Of a DNA stretch of 64,000 nt, positions 41,618-51,349 are shown one piece after another; the stretch's first letter is position 1; each line of letters opens with the position of its first letter. The DNA lies in assembly GCA_024226935.1 (NCBI GenBank), contig JAAELK010000394.1, positions 62,001 to 126,000 of the forward strand, in the 5' to 3' direction. Position numbers and translations under genes: made by a program. The DNA is from Desulfobacteraceae bacterium. Its GTDB lineage: Bacteria > Desulfobacterota > Desulfobacteria > Desulfobacterales > Desulfobacteraceae. The notes under the pieces were generated by a model. The model was not told the DNA's origin. It worked only from the letters and a program-made list of their open reading frames with translations, and made no database searches.

Positions 41618-43054
41618 ATGAAAACTTTACTCTTTTATGATGTCGAAACCTCTGGGTTGAATCCTGCATTTGATCAAATATTGACCTTTGCCGGTATCAG
41701 AACCGATCTCGATTTAAATGAGATTTCTCGGGAGTTGATTACAATCAAACTCCGGGGGGATATCGTTCCATCCCCCCATGCTTTTATTACCCATTGTCTG
41801 ACCTGGGATGAGTTGGAAGGTGGTATTTCAGAGTATCAGGCGGCCCTGAAGATTCACCAACTTTTTAATACGCCCGGCACCATTAGTATTGGATATAATT
41901 CCCTCGGATTTGATGACGAATTTTTAAGGTTCCTTTTTTATAGGAATTTGTTGGATCCCTACGCCCACCAATATGCAAATCAATGTTCCCGGATGGATAT
42001 GTTGCCGGTGACTGCTCTATTCAGGGTTTTTTGTGATCATGCGTTGAAATGGCCATATCTTGAGGATGGTCGTCCTAGTTTGAGGCTTGAGCTTCTTAGT
42101 CAAGAAAATAAGTTTATGACAACAGGTAGGGCCCATGAGGCCATGAATGATGTCGAAGCTGTGATTGAATTGGCCAGGATTTTTTCCCGACAAAAAGAGG
42201 TCTGGGATTATTCCCTGGCTTTTTTTAATAAAAATAGGGATGCCTTGAGAATTAATGGGATACAAAAAGAATGCCGGATTGGAAAATTAGATTTTCGTAT
42301 CTGTCTTATGGTATCTACCTCATTTGGACCCAAATACAATTATATCGCCCCGGTGATTCATATCGGCGAATCTGTGCCCTACAAGAATCAAAGTCTCTGG
42401 ATCAGAATGGATTTGGAAGGGGTGTTTGATCAAAGCGAAGCATCTGATTTTTTTGAATTGTTTGTGATTAGAAAAAGGCCTGGGGATCAATTGATCGTCC
42501 TGCCTTCCCTGGATAGATTCCAGGCTAAGCTTACCCCGGAGGCCGGGAAAGTTTCAGGTCAAAATCTTTTGAAAATTCAATCGCAGCCAGACCTGTTTTT
42601 TAAAACTGTTCAACATCATCTGGAATATAAATATCCTTTGATCCCTGAGATTGATCAGGATGCGGCCTTATATCAGTCCGGCTTTTTTTCGCATTTAGAG
42701 AAAAAGGAAATTAGTCAGTTTCACAGCTCTGGGGATTCAAAGAAAGAAAGTGTTTGTGAAGGGTTTACCTGTTCCCGGGTAAAAGCAATGGCAAGGCGGA
42801 TTCTCCTGAGAAATTTTAATGGGCTCTCTTTGATCAGGGAGACACGAGAGTATGCGGACCATTTAAGGCGTTTATTATCGCGACTTCCCGAAGATCGCAT
42901 ACTGGGGTATCGAAATGATGCTAAGTATGGAATTGGGCAAGGAATGCTCGATTTAAGAGAGATTCAAGAAAATACCAAAAAGCTCACTTCTCTCCAAAAG
43001 GATATTCTTGTCTGGTTGGACATTTATATGGAAAAATTAATCTCTTCTAATTGA
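41618..43054 (+). CDS. sbcB: Exodeoxyribonuclease I (SbcB-like)
   Basis: A 478-residue 3'-5' single-strand exonuclease. The DEDDh motifs are visible: ExoI FYDVETSGLNPAFDQ, ExoII IGYNSLGFDDEFLRFLFYR, ExoIII GRAHEAMNDVEAVIEL. The SH3-like and C-terminal helical domains of SbcB follow. Length matches E. coli SbcB (475). It starts close to the rpsI terminator and is probably transcribed alone. Confidence 0.88.
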   Translation: MKTLLFYDVETSGLNPAFDQILTFAGIRTDLDLNEISRELITIKLRGDIVPSPHAFITHCLTWDELEGGISEYQAALKIHQLFNTPGTISIGYNSLGFDDEFLRFLFYRNLLDPYAHQYANQCSRMDMLPVTALFRVFCDHALKWPYLEDGRPSLRLELLSQENKFMTTGRAHEAMNDVEAVIELARIFSRQKEVWDYSLAFFNKNRDALRINGIQKECRIGKLDFRICLMVSTSFGPKYNYIAPVIHIGESVPYKNQSLWIRMDLEGVFDQSEASDFFELFVIRKRPGDQLIVLPSLDRFQAKLTPEAGKVSGQNLLKIQSQPDLFFKTVQHHLEYKYPLIPEIDQDAALYQSGFFSHLEKKEISQFHSSGDSKKESVCEGFTCSRVKAMARRILLRNFNGLSLIRETREYADHLRRLLSRLPEDRILGYRNDAKYGIGQGMLDLREIQENTKKLTSLQKDILVWLDIYMEKLISSN

Positions 43055-43142
43055 GAAAATTCATATTAAAATTTCTATTTGATGGCCGACATAAAAAAAC
43101 TTTTTAAAAGTTTTCTATTTTAAAATCATGGGAGTATGCTGC

Positions 43143-43178
43143 TTCAGGCAGTATTTGATTAATCAAATACTGCCTGAA
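43143..43178. repeat. 36-bp perfect palindrome between convergent sbcB and HU genes
   Basis: The sequence TTCAGGCAGTATTTGATT is followed directly by its exact reverse complement, centred on TTAA, with no spacer. It ends 21 bp from the HU stop and lies 89 bp past sbcB. There is no U tract on either side. It most probably acts as a bidirectional transcript-end hairpin, but a protein-binding dyad is possible. Confidence 0.75.
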
Positions 43179-43198
43179 TAAAGACCAATTGGATTGGA

Positions 43199-43468
43199 TT
43201 ACTTTACGGCGTCTTTTAATGCTTTGCCGGGTACGAATTTTGGGACATTTCTGGCTGGGATATCAATTTCTTTACCAGTCTGGGGATTTCTTCCTTTTCT
43301 TGCTTTTCTTTCTGCCGTTTTAAATGTTCCAAAGCCAACTAAAGTAACAGAATCGTTGCTGGAAAGAGCATCTGTGATAGCCTTGATTGTGCAGTCTACT
43401 GCGGCCTGAGCTTCTTTCTTACTGTTAAGTACTTCTGAAACCTTGTTGATTAAATCGCCTTTGTTCAT
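43199..43468 (-). CDS. HU-family DNA-binding protein
   Basis: An 89-residue histone-like protein: [20 protein letters not shown], helical body, [20 protein letters not shown] and the DNA-binding arm [20 protein letters not shown], ending [18 protein letters not shown] precedes the ATG. It packages and bends DNA. The GKEIDIPA arm is closer to HU than IHF. Confidence 0.94.
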   Translation of the reverse strand: MNKGDLINKVSEVLNSKKEAQAAVDCTIKAITDALSSNDSVTLVGFGTFKTAERKARKGRNPQTGKEIDIPARNVPKFVPGKALKDAVK

Positions 43469-43569
43469 CGTAACACTCCTTTTTTTAGGTTTTAGAAATC
43501 ACAAACTACAAAATTTGTTTTCCAAAAACATTTTCCTAAAGTTAAATAATTTCAAATCAGCTTTTGCGT

Positions 43570-43598
43570 ACGTTACGTCGTTGGGGCGGGCGTGTCAA
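43570..43598 (-). promoter_or_regulatory. Putative sigma-70 promoter for HU
   Basis: On the reverse strand TTGACA (43598-43593), a 17-bp GC-rich spacer, then TAACGT (43575-43570), about 100 bp upstream of the HU start. The very GC-rich spacer stands out in an AT-rich gap. Confidence 0.45.
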
Positions 43599-43677
43599 GT
43601 ATTTATTCACATTTTTGAAAAATTTCATTGCCACTTTTTAGTAAAAAACATAAAATTGACGAAAATAGGAGGGAATT

Positions 43678-44139
43678 ATGGATGTAACACTTGTCAATCC
43701 GTTTGTTGAGGGTGCTTTGCACATTCTTGACACCACAGCATTTGTAAAGGTAAAATCGGAAGCCCCTTTTTTGAAAAAAAATATCAGTCCCCAAGGAGAT
43801 ATTTCCGGGGTTCTTGAAATTAGTGGAGAGCTTCACGGTTCAGCCGCTATCAGCTTTTCTGAGAAATGTATTCTGGGAATTGTTTCTGCCATGTTTGGCG
43901 AGGAGATGACTGAAATTAATGAGGAAATTACCGATGCCGTTGGCGAAATCAGTAATATGATTGCGGGTCATGTTACCACCAAAATCGCTGAAATGGGCAA
44001 AAAAATAAAGGTGAAATTTGTAAAAGTCTGTATTGGGGCAGATCAGGATATTGAGCATATAAAAGACGGTGGATATATTCTGGCGCTCCCTTTTCGGACA
44101 ACAAAAGGCAAGATGGTTATCGAAGTTTGTTACCGTTAA
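43678..44139 (+). CDS. cheX: CheX-like chemotaxis phosphatase
   Basis: A 153-residue protein of the CheC/CheX/FliY superfamily. The catalytic pattern E-x2-N appears once, in VGEISNMIAGHVTTKI, as in CheX; the LEISGELHGSAAISFSE and FGEEMTEINEEITDAVGE segments are also typical. CheX removes phosphate from CheY-P. It has a GGAGG ribosome site. The 3' end overlaps the convergent prepilin peptidase gene by 4 bp. No other che genes are in view. Confidence 0.82.
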   Translation: MDVTLVNPFVEGALHILDTTAFVKVKSEAPFLKKNISPQGDISGVLEISGELHGSAAISFSEKCILGIVSAMFGEEMTEINEEITDAVGEISNMIAGHVTTKIAEMGKKIKVKFVKVCIGADQDIEHIKDGGYILALPFRTTKGKMVIEVCYR

Positions 44140-44903
44140 TACAAATACCATTGGATCAGGCTTTCTCCGAAAAAAATATATATAATTGCACCGGCGGAAA
44201 GATAAGGGCCAAATGGGATTTTGAGATAGCGATTGCCCCCTTTTACAAAGAGTATTGCAAAGATACCTGCGAAAGTTCCCAGAAGAGAGCCTGTAAAAAG
44301 GGTGAATAGGACCCCTTTTATGCCGGTGGCAGCTCCTATCATGGCTAAAAGTTTGATATCTCCCCCTCCCATTCCCTGGGTTTTCTTCAGTTTGAAATAG
44401 ACAAATGCAACTGTATACAGGATGCCGCCACCCGTGAAGATACCTAATAATACAGATTTAATTGACATTTCTGGAATAAAAAATGCGGAAGATGCAAAAA
44501 TAAAGATGCACGGTATGGAAATGATATCTGGAATAATCTGGTGGTCAAAATCAATTAAGGAAATTACAATCAATACGCAGATAAAACTAAACCAGAAGAA
44601 TACAACTGGTGTAAAACCGAATTTGAAAAATAGAAAAACTGGAAAAATACCCGTTAGAATTTCTATTAAGGGGTATCTTATGGGTATTGGAGTTTTGCAG
44701 TTTTTACACCGCCCCCGTAAAAATAGATAGCTTAATATTGGAATATTGCAATAGAAGGGGATGTTTTTTTTGCAGATTGGGCAAAAAGAACCAGGGAAGA
44801 CAATGGATAATTTTTCAGGAATTCTGAAAATGCATACATTTAAAAAACTGCCGATGCAGGCACCGAAGATAAATAGAATCAGTGTTAGAGTATAATCTAT
44901 CAT
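44136..44903 (-). CDS. Prepilin peptidase/N-methyltransferase (PilD-like)
   Basis: A 255-residue polytopic protein with the N-terminal methyltransferase domain that carries two CxxC pairs (CPICKKNIPFYCNIPILSY ... CKNCKTPIPIRYPLIE) and the aspartic peptidase residues in SLIDFDHQIIPD and GMGGGDIKLLAMIG. It cleaves and methylates type IV prepilins or pseudopilins at the inner membrane. It probably serves the same system as the GspE-type ATPase at 12 kb; no pilin genes are here. Confidence 0.92.
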   Translation of the reverse strand: MIDYTLTLILFIFGACIGSFLNVCIFRIPEKLSIVFPGSFCPICKKNIPFYCNIPILSYLFLRGRCKNCKTPIPIRYPLIEILTGIFPVFLFFKFGFTPVVFFWFSFICVLIVISLIDFDHQIIPDIISIPCIFIFASSAFFIPEMSIKSVLLGIFTGGGILYTVAFVYFKLKKTQGMGGGDIKLLAMIGAATGIKGVLFTLFTGSLLGTFAGIFAILFVKGGNRYLKIPFGPYLSAGAIIYIFFGESLIQWYLY

Positions 44904-45115
44904 GGGGTAATTTCCTTATTAGCGGTAATGATTTCAACTCAAGGAGTATCTGCTTTTAAAAATATTTTTTCAAGGATATTGTAAAAAGAAAATTCTGTTT
45001 TATTGTAGAACCAGCTAAAAATAAATGAAGTAAATCAACTTTAATCCCTGAATGGAACAAAAATGGGTTTATGCCAGGTTCTATTCGGTGTGTTTGTGTT
45101 AATAAAGGAGCATAA

Positions 45116-47494
45116 ATGGCGGAAGCAGATATTGATGATCTCATTGAGATTATAGAAAAAGAGGGTAATATTGAAGATATTCCTAAAACCCTTCCCATGA
45201 TGCCGGTAAGGGACGTAGTGGTTTTTACGGATATGTTATTGCCCTTGTTTGTCGGACGTGAAAAATCAATAAAAGCTGTTGAGGAATGTGTGGAATTTGA
45301 TCGCTATATTTTTCTGTCTGCACAAAAGGATTCCGAGGTTGAAAAACCAGGGGTTGATGATGTTTATGATGTGGGCACCGTTGGTCGTGTGCAAAAAATG
45401 ATCAAAATGCCGGATGGGCGGATCAAGGCATTGGTCCAGGGGATTGCCAAGGCAAAAATTATAGAGTATGTGAAAACCAAGCGTTATTTTAAGGTTGATA
45501 TAGAGATATTGATCGATACGGAGCCCGGGGAAATTGACATTGAGATCGAAGCTTTGATGCGCAATGTTAAGGAGAGTTCTGAAAAATTATTGGCACTTAA
45601 AGGTGAATTGTCCGGGGATGTGGGAGATCTTTTATCCCATATTGAGTCCCCCGGCAAATTGGCTGATCTGGTGGCATCCAATTTAAATCTCAGGGTGGAA
45701 GATGCCCAGATACTGCTTGAAATAACAGATTCAACTGGGCGGCTCAAGAAGGTGAATGATCTGTTGGCAAGGGAGCTTGACCTTTCAACTGTCCAGGCAA
45801 AGATCCAGACAGATGTTAAAGATGAAATCACAAAAAATCAGCGGGATTATTATCTGAGGGAGCAGGTTAAGGCCATCCACCGGGAACTTGGAGAAAATGA
45901 TGATAAGCTTGCAGAAATTGAAGAATTTAAAATTAAGATAAAAAAATGTAAATTGCCCAAAAGCTGTGAAGATGAAACATTCAAGCAGTTAAAACGGCTC
46001 GAGCAAATGCATTTTGATTCTTCGGAAGCCTCGATTGTCAGGACTTATCTTGATTGCATAGTTGAACTGCCCTGGAGTCGCTCAACAAAAGATTGTCTGG
46101 ATATTAAAAAATCTGAAGAAGTTTTGGATAAAAATCATTATGGTCTTGCAAAAGCCAAGGAAAGAATCCTTGAATATTTGAGCGTCAGAAAGCTCAATCC
46201 CAAGAAAAAAGGGCAAATCATCTGTTTTGTGGGGCCTCCCGGCGTGGGAAAAACTTCTCTGGGGCAAGCCATTGCCAAGGCCATGAAACGCAAATTTCAC
46301 AGGCTTTCCCTTGGTGGTATTCGGGATGAGGCAGAAATCCGTGGGCACAGGAGAACTTATATAGGCGCTTTGCCGGGTAGAATTTTGCAGGGGTTACGTC
46401 AATGCGGTACCAATAACCCGGTCTTTATGCTGGATGAAATTGATAAGTTGGGAAGTGATTTCAGGGGAGATCCTTCTTCTGCGTTGTTGGAAGCCCTGGA
46501 TCCGGAACAAAATTTTGAATTTTCAGATCATTATCTGAATATGCCTTTTGATCTTTCCAATGTATTGTTTATTTTGACCGCAAATATGTCTGATACCATT
46601 CCGTCGGCATTGCTGGATCGAATGGAGGTGATCCGGATATCAGGATACACCCATCAGGAAAAAATGACCATTGCCCAAAAACACCTTTTTCCCAGAAAAC
46701 TTAAGGATAACGGGCTGATAAGGCGTTCTATCCGTGTCAGTCCCTCTGCGCTGGAATCAATTGTTTCTGAATATACCCTTGAAGCCGGATTGAGGGGGCT
46801 TGAGCGCAAGCTGGATACAATCTGCAGGAAAATAGCACGTCAGATTGCCGAAGGAAGAAAGGGCCGGTTTGCTGTGACAAAACAAAATTTAACCAAGTAT
46901 TTAGGTCCTCCCCATTATGTTTTAGAACTGGATCAGGAGGAAAGTCAGGTTGGGCTTGCGACCGGTCTTGCCTGGACAGAATTTGGTGGAGAGCATCTTT
47001 ATATTGAAATTTCCCTGTTTCCAGGGAAGGGTGAGCTTTTGGTGACGGGACAAATTGGAGAGGTAATGCAGGAATCTGCCCGGGCTGCTCTGACGTATAC
47101 CAAAGCTAATCAGGAGGCTCTTGGTATTGCTAAAGATGCATTCGAAACCTATGATATTCATATCCATGTACCGGCGGGTGCCATTCCAAAGGATGGGCCA
47201 TCGGCAGGTATTGCCATGGCAACTGCCCTGGTCTCAGCTTTTACCAATAGAAAGGTGGATAATAAGGTTGCCATGACAGGTGAGATTTCCTTAAGGGGGC
47301 GGGTTCTGCCCATTGGTGGTCTCAAGGAAAAAACCCTTGGGGCGATTAGGGCTGGAATCAAACATGTCATCATTCCTGCAAAGAATGTGCAGGATCTTTA
47401 TGATATTCCCAAAGCCATTAAAAATAAACTCAAGTTTACCTGTGTCAAGGATGTGAAAGAAGTGCTTGATATTGCATTGGAAAAGGTTGAATAA
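45116..47494 (+). CDS. lon: ATP-dependent protease Lon
   Basis: A 792-residue LonA: N-terminal LAN domain (LPMMPVRDVVVFTDMLLPLF), helical region, AAA+ module with Walker A GPPGVGKTSLG and Walker B VFMLDEIDKLG, then the Ser-Lys protease domain with the nucleophile in PKDGPSAGIAM and the lysine in IGGLKEKTLGAIRAG. AAAGGAG lies 8 bases before the ATG. It degrades damaged and regulatory proteins. tsaB and psd follow. Confidence 0.96.
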   Translation: MAEADIDDLIEIIEKEGNIEDIPKTLPMMPVRDVVVFTDMLLPLFVGREKSIKAVEECVEFDRYIFLSAQKDSEVEKPGVDDVYDVGTVGRVQKMIKMPDGRIKALVQGIAKAKIIEYVKTKRYFKVDIEILIDTEPGEIDIEIEALMRNVKESSEKLLALKGELSGDVGDLLSHIESPGKLADLVASNLNLRVEDAQILLEITDSTGRLKKVNDLLARELDLSTVQAKIQTDVKDEITKNQRDYYLREQVKAIHRELGENDDKLAEIEEFKIKIKKCKLPKSCEDETFKQLKRLEQMHFDSSEASIVRTYLDCIVELPWSRSTKDCLDIKKSEEVLDKNHYGLAKAKERILEYLSVRKLNPKKKGQIICFVGPPGVGKTSLGQAIAKAMKRKFHRLSLGGIRDEAEIRGHRRTYIGALPGRILQGLRQCGTNNPVFMLDEIDKLGSDFRGDPSSALLEALDPEQNFEFSDHYLNMPFDLSNVLFILTANMSDTIPSALLDRMEVIRISGYTHQEKMTIAQKHLFPRKLKDNGLIRRSIRVSPSALESIVSEYTLEAGLRGLERKLDTICRKIARQIAEGRKGRFAVTKQNLTKYLGPPHYVLELDQEESQVGLATGLAWTEFGGEHLYIEISLFPGKGELLVTGQIGEVMQESARAALTYTKANQEALGIAKDAFETYDIHIHVPAGAIPKDGPSAGIAMATALVSAFTNRKVDNKVAMTGEISLRGRVLPIGGLKEKTLGAIRAGIKHVIIPAKNVQDLYDIPKAIKNKLKFTCVKDVKEVLDIALEKVE

Positions 47495-47495
47495 T

Positions 47496-48197
47496 TTGCG
47501 GATTCTTTCCTTGAGTACTGCCGAGCAGGGGTGCAGCCTGGCTGTGTTCGAAGATAAAAGATTGATATGTGAGGAATACTGGGTGGACAAGCAGACCCAC
47601 TCCAAGCGTCTTACGGTAATGGTGGAAAATTTGTTGGATAACCGGGCCGGGTTTGGCTTGTCAAAAATAGATGGGTTTATTGCGGCAAGGGGGCCGGGAA
47701 GTTTTACAGGTCTTCGCATAGGGATCAGTGTTGTAAAAGGTCTGGCCTATGTCATGTCCAAGCCCGATGCCGGGGTTTCAAGTCTTGATGGTATTGCATT
47801 TCGGTTTTCATCAGCATCTGTTCCCGTCTGCGTTATGATGGATGCAAGGCGCAATGAGGTTTATTGTGCGGTTTATCATTTTGAAAGGGGGAACTTGGTA
47901 AGTAAAAGTGATGAAGTTGTCTGTTCTCCAAAACAAGCAGTTTTGTCGGCCGGGGAAAATGCTCTTTTTGTCGGATCTGGATCAAAGGCCTATCAAGAAC
48001 TGATATTGAACCTTACAAACCAGAAGGCAGTTTTTTCCTGTGAAACCATGGATTATGTCAGTGCCGCTGCATTGGCACGGCCTGCTGTTTTTAATAATAA
48101 TTTTTTTAGTAACTCTAAAAATAAGCTGGAACCTAGTTATATCAGAAAATCAGATGCTGAACTTCAATTTGTCGAAAAAACAAGCATATTGACATAA
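47496..48197 (+). CDS. tsaB: tRNA threonylcarbamoyladenosine biosynthesis protein TsaB
   Basis: An ASKHA-fold protein, 234 residues from TTG 47496 (RILSLSTAEQGCSLAVFED), which avoids the overlap with lon that the upstream start at 47466 would create. Landmarks: VENLLDNRAGFGLSKIDGFI, ARGPGSFTGLRIGISVVKGL (glycine-rich signature) and VCVMMDARRNEVYCAVY. TsaB scaffolds TsaD for t6A37 formation on tRNAs that read ANN codons. Confidence 0.88.
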   Translation: MRILSLSTAEQGCSLAVFEDKRLICEEYWVDKQTHSKRLTVMVENLLDNRAGFGLSKIDGFIAARGPGSFTGLRIGISVVKGLAYVMSKPDAGVSSLDGIAFRFSSASVPVCVMMDARRNEVYCAVYHFERGNLVSKSDEVVCSPKQAVLSAGENALFVGSGSKAYQELILNLTNQKAVFSCETMDYVSAAALARPAVFNNNFFSNSKNKLEPSYIRKSDAELQFVEKTSILT

Positions 48198-48249
48198 TGC
48201 CCTGTTATTTGATAGTATGCTTCGGATATAGGTTCAGGAAAGAGAGAGT

Positions 48250-48912
48250 ATGAATAAATCAAAATGGCCGGCCCGGGCAGTTTTGCCCATTGCCGTGCCG
48301 GGACTAAAATTTGTTTTTTTAACCATCCTCATAACGGGGGTGCTTTTTTATTTTGGGTGGACTGGGATTGGGTTCATTTCCCTGGGGGTGACTTTGTTTG
48401 TTACCTGGTTTTTCAGGGACCCTGATAGATCGATACCAGGGGGGGAAAAAGAATTTGTTTCTCCGGCCGATGGCAGGGTGATTATTATTGAAAAATTGGC
48501 GAGTTGTGAATATTTGTCCATTCCATGTCAAAAGGTGAGTATCTTCATGAATGTGTTTAATGTTCATGTGAATAGAATTCCCTTTGATGGTGTTATTGAA
48601 AAAGTACAATATAATCCCGGTAAATTTATTAATGCCTCTTTTGATAAAGCTTCCATTCATAATGAGCGAAATGCTTTGGTAGTAAGGACTGCGGCAGATA
48701 AAAAATTTGTTGTTGTGCAGATTGCAGGATTGATTGCCAGAAGAATTGTCAATTGTGTTCAAGCCGGTGAACAGATTAAAAAAGGGGACAGATACGGTAT
48801 GATTCAATTTGGATCTCGCCTTGATCTTTATCTGCCCATGGATTTTGAGGTTGGTGTCAAAATTGGTGACAAAACAAAGGCCGGCACAACGGTGATAGGG
48901 ATTATGAATTGA
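48250..48912 (+). CDS. psd: Phosphatidylserine decarboxylase, short (type II) form
   Basis: A 220-residue proenzyme. N-terminal membrane segments (VFLTILITGVLFYFGWTGIG), VTWFFRDPDRSIP, FVSPADGRVIII, SIFMNVFNVHVNRIPFDG, and the self-cleavage site in IQFGSRLDLYLP, where the Gly-Ser bond gives the pyruvoyl group on the small alpha chain. It makes phosphatidylethanolamine. GAAAGAGAGAG precedes the ATG. The usual pssA partner is not adjacent here. Confidence 0.92.
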   Translation: MNKSKWPARAVLPIAVPGLKFVFLTILITGVLFYFGWTGIGFISLGVTLFVTWFFRDPDRSIPGGEKEFVSPADGRVIIIEKLASCEYLSIPCQKVSIFMNVFNVHVNRIPFDGVIEKVQYNPGKFINASFDKASIHNERNALVVRTAADKKFVVVQIAGLIARRIVNCVQAGEQIKKGDRYGMIQFGSRLDLYLPMDFEVGVKIGDKTKAGTTVIGIMN

Positions 48913-49122
48913 TGGAAAGACAGGGTTATTCTTTTAAATATATGTCGTTTTCGGCCCGGTTTTATCATTAAAATTTCATCTTTTATCAAAAAAATGACAA
49001 AGAGAGCCCCAGGTAAATAAAGGATTCTAATCTGGCTATTGTACAGTATGATTGCTGGTGAATCCAGATCAGTAATCCTGTCTATAACCCAACTATTTTT
49101 ATAAACGGAGTGAATTGTAATT

Positions 49123-49590
49123 TTGGAGCAAATACCCATAACCACAGAGGGCTACAAAGCCTTAAAAAAAGATTTGGAAAGATTGAAGACCGTTGAACGT
49201 CCTGAGAACATCAAAGCCATCGAAACAGCCAGGGCCCATGGTGATCTTTCGGAAAATGCAGAATACCATGCCGCCAAGGAAAGACAGTCTTTTATTGAAG
49301 GGCGTATTGGAGAAATTGGTTACAAGTTGGGCAATGCAAAAGTTATAGATCCGGCTAGTGTCGGTAAGGATGTTGTTCGCTTTGCAAGCCGTGTTTTAGT
49401 CGAAAATCTTGATTCGGAAGAAACAGTTGAATATATGATTGTAGGTGCTGATGAAGCAGATATTCAGAAAGGCAAGATTTCTGTATCCTCTCCACTTGGC
49501 AGTGCATTAATTGGAAAAGTTCCTGGTGATGAAGCTGTTTTACAGGCCCCAGGCGGAAAAAGAGTATATGAGATAATCGATATTCTTTAG
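49123..49590 (+). CDS. greA: Transcription elongation factor GreA
   Basis: A 155-residue GreA: coiled-coil N-terminus (YKALKKDLERLKTVERPENI, ARAHGDLSENAEYHAAKERQ with the catalytic acidic tip) and the FKBP-like C-terminal domain (VGADEADIQKGKISVSSPLG ... GDEAVLQAPGGKRVYEIIDI). It rescues backtracked RNA polymerase. The start is a TTG, with a poorly spaced GGAG upstream. Confidence 0.94.
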   Translation: MEQIPITTEGYKALKKDLERLKTVERPENIKAIETARAHGDLSENAEYHAAKERQSFIEGRIGEIGYKLGNAKVIDPASVGKDVVRFASRVLVENLDSEETVEYMIVGADEADIQKGKISVSSPLGSALIGKVPGDEAVLQAPGGKRVYEIIDIL

Positions 49591-49611
49591 ATAAATTTGG
49601 AGGAAATTATT

Positions 49612-49821
49612 GTGGCAAGAGTAACCATAGAAGATTGTTTGAAAAATGTTGATAACCGTTTTACCCTTGTTCATCTGGCTGCTAAACGGATTCGCCAGGT
49701 TCGAGAAGGTGCAGAACTTCTTGTAAAAGCATCAAATAATGAAGATGTTGTTACGGTTTTAAGAGAGATTGCTGCCGGACGGGTTGTAGCCATGCGAAAA
49801 GAAAAACCGGGAAAAAAATAA
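49612..49821 (+). CDS. rpoZ: RNA polymerase omega subunit
   Basis: GTG at 49612 is used because GGAGGA lies 7 bases upstream and the protein then begins with the canonical MARVTIEDCLKNVDNRF; the frame is open five codons earlier. 69 residues, with LVHLAAKRIRQVREGAELLV and a basic tail. It helps assemble beta-prime and binds ppGpp in proteobacteria. Confidence 0.93.
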   Translation: MARVTIEDCLKNVDNRFTLVHLAAKRIRQVREGAELLVKASNNEDVVTVLREIAAGRVVAMRKEKPGKK

Positions 49822-49827
49822 AAGCTG

Positions 49828-50556
49828 TTGAAAACTGGTCTGAAAAAATCTTTGCGGCGTGCTGTGGGAAAGGCCGTTCATGATTGGGATATGATTGCAG
49901 ATAAAGATAGGATTCTTATAGGGATTTCCGGTGGCAAAGACAGTCAGACGCTTTTGCAGGTCCTCTTCTCCTTACAAAAAAGAGCTCCCGTAAAATTTGA
50001 TATTATTCCTGTTCATATTGATCCAGGGTTTGATGATTCCTTTGTCAAGGAGCTTGAAACTTATGTGGGGACCAATTTTTATCCTTTACGGGTTGAATAT
50101 ACAGATTATGGTGTAAGGGCACATTCAAAAGAAAATAGGGAAAATCCTTGTTTTCTTTGTGCAAGGCTTAGAAGAAACCGGTTGTTTGAAATTGCTGAAG
50201 AATTGGATTGTAAAAAGATTGCTTTGGGGCACAATAAAGATGATATTATTGAAACTCTTTTTATAAATATTTTTTATTCTGGAAAAATAGGTACCATGAA
50301 ACCCAGGCAATCTTTTTTCAATGGTAAGCTTGATATAATCCGTCCATTGGCATATGTTGAAAAAAAAGATGTTGTTTCATTTTCAAGAATGTGTGGATTC
50401 CCGGAGTTTGTTAATAATTGCCCCAGTGCAAATATGACAAAAAGAGGTGAGATCAGGCAGATGCTTGAAACTTTGTATAAACAAAATAAACATATAAAGG
50501 GCAATATATTCAGGGCAATGGGTAATGTTGCGTCTGACTATCTTTTAGAAATTTAA
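49828..50556 (+). CDS. TtcA/TilS-like PP-loop tRNA thiolation protein
   Basis: A 242-residue ATP-pyrophosphatase: PP-loop ILIGISGGKDSQTLLQ, a CxxC pair in ENPCFLCARLRRNRLFEIA, and IALGHNKDDIIETLFINIF. These are the marks of the TtcA group, which makes 2-thiocytidine at tRNA position 32 using an Fe-S cluster. A third Cys in VNNCPSANM may complete the cluster. The start is TTG at 49828; a more compact protein than E. coli TtcA (311). Confidence 0.83.
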   Translation: MKTGLKKSLRRAVGKAVHDWDMIADKDRILIGISGGKDSQTLLQVLFSLQKRAPVKFDIIPVHIDPGFDDSFVKELETYVGTNFYPLRVEYTDYGVRAHSKENRENPCFLCARLRRNRLFEIAEELDCKKIALGHNKDDIIETLFINIFYSGKIGTMKPRQSFFNGKLDIIRPLAYVEKKDVVSFSRMCGFPEFVNNCPSANMTKRGEIRQMLETLYKQNKHIKGNIFRAMGNVASDYLLEI

Positions 50557-50557
50557 A

Positions 50558-51337
50558 ATGATTGATACCCAGAATCAACCTGATTTTAGAAAAATTCCGA
50601 TCGATAAAGTGGGCATTAAGGGGCTTAAATATCCTGTAAAAGTCTTGGATAAAACCAAGGGTGTTCAATCCACAGTGGCGCAAATTGGCATGTATGTAGA
50701 CCTGCCCCACCATTGCAAGGGAACTCATATGAGTCGCTTTGTGGAGATTTTACATTCATCCAGAACCCAGGTTTCTCTTGAATCTTTAACAACGATTCTG
50801 GAGGATATGAAAAAAATTTTGGGTGCAGAATCCTCCCACATTGAAATTACATTTCCCTATTTCATTGAAAAAAAATCTCCCAACGTTGGTGCTAAGGGGT
50901 TCATGGATTACACCTGTTCCATCTTTGGGTCCTCCGATGTGAACAATAATACCGATATTGTATTAAAAGTGGCGGTTCCGGTTACATCGGTTTGTCCGTG
51001 TTCAAAGGAGATCAGTGAGTCCGGAGCCCACAATCAGCGGGGTGAGGTCTTGGTGAATACCAGGTTTAAAAAGCTCATCTGGATCGAAAATATTGTTGAT
51101 ATAGTAGAAAAATCCGCCTCCTGTGATATTTTTTCTGTTCTCAAAAGAGAGGATGAGAAATTTGTCACGGAAAAAGCTTACAATAATCCAAAGTTTGTTG
51201 AGGATATTGCCCGGGATGTGGCAAAATCCCTGATGGAGGATGGAAATATTACCTGGTTTTCGGTGAGTGCGGAAAACTTTGAATCCATCCATAATCACAG
51301 TGCCTATGCCTATATTGAAGGTGAGGCAACTCCTTAA
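50558..51337 (+). CDS. folE2: GTP cyclohydrolase FolE2 (type IB)
   Basis: A 259-residue FolE2: IDKVGIKGLKYPVKVLD, YVDLPHHCKGTHMSRFVEIL, and VTSVCPCSKEISESGAHNQR with the metal-ligand Cys and His. It converts GTP to dihydroneopterin triphosphate for folate or queuosine-type pathways and works with metals other than zinc. It begins one base after the ttcA-like stop. Confidence 0.93.
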   Translation: MIDTQNQPDFRKIPIDKVGIKGLKYPVKVLDKTKGVQSTVAQIGMYVDLPHHCKGTHMSRFVEILHSSRTQVSLESLTTILEDMKKILGAESSHIEITFPYFIEKKSPNVGAKGFMDYTCSIFGSSDVNNNTDIVLKVAVPVTSVCPCSKEISESGAHNQRGEVLVNTRFKKLIWIENIVDIVEKSASCDIFSVLKREDEKFVTEKAYNNPKFVEDIARDVAKSLMEDGNITWFSVSAENFESIHNHSAYAYIEGEATP

Positions 51338-51349
51338 GTGACACAAGAG

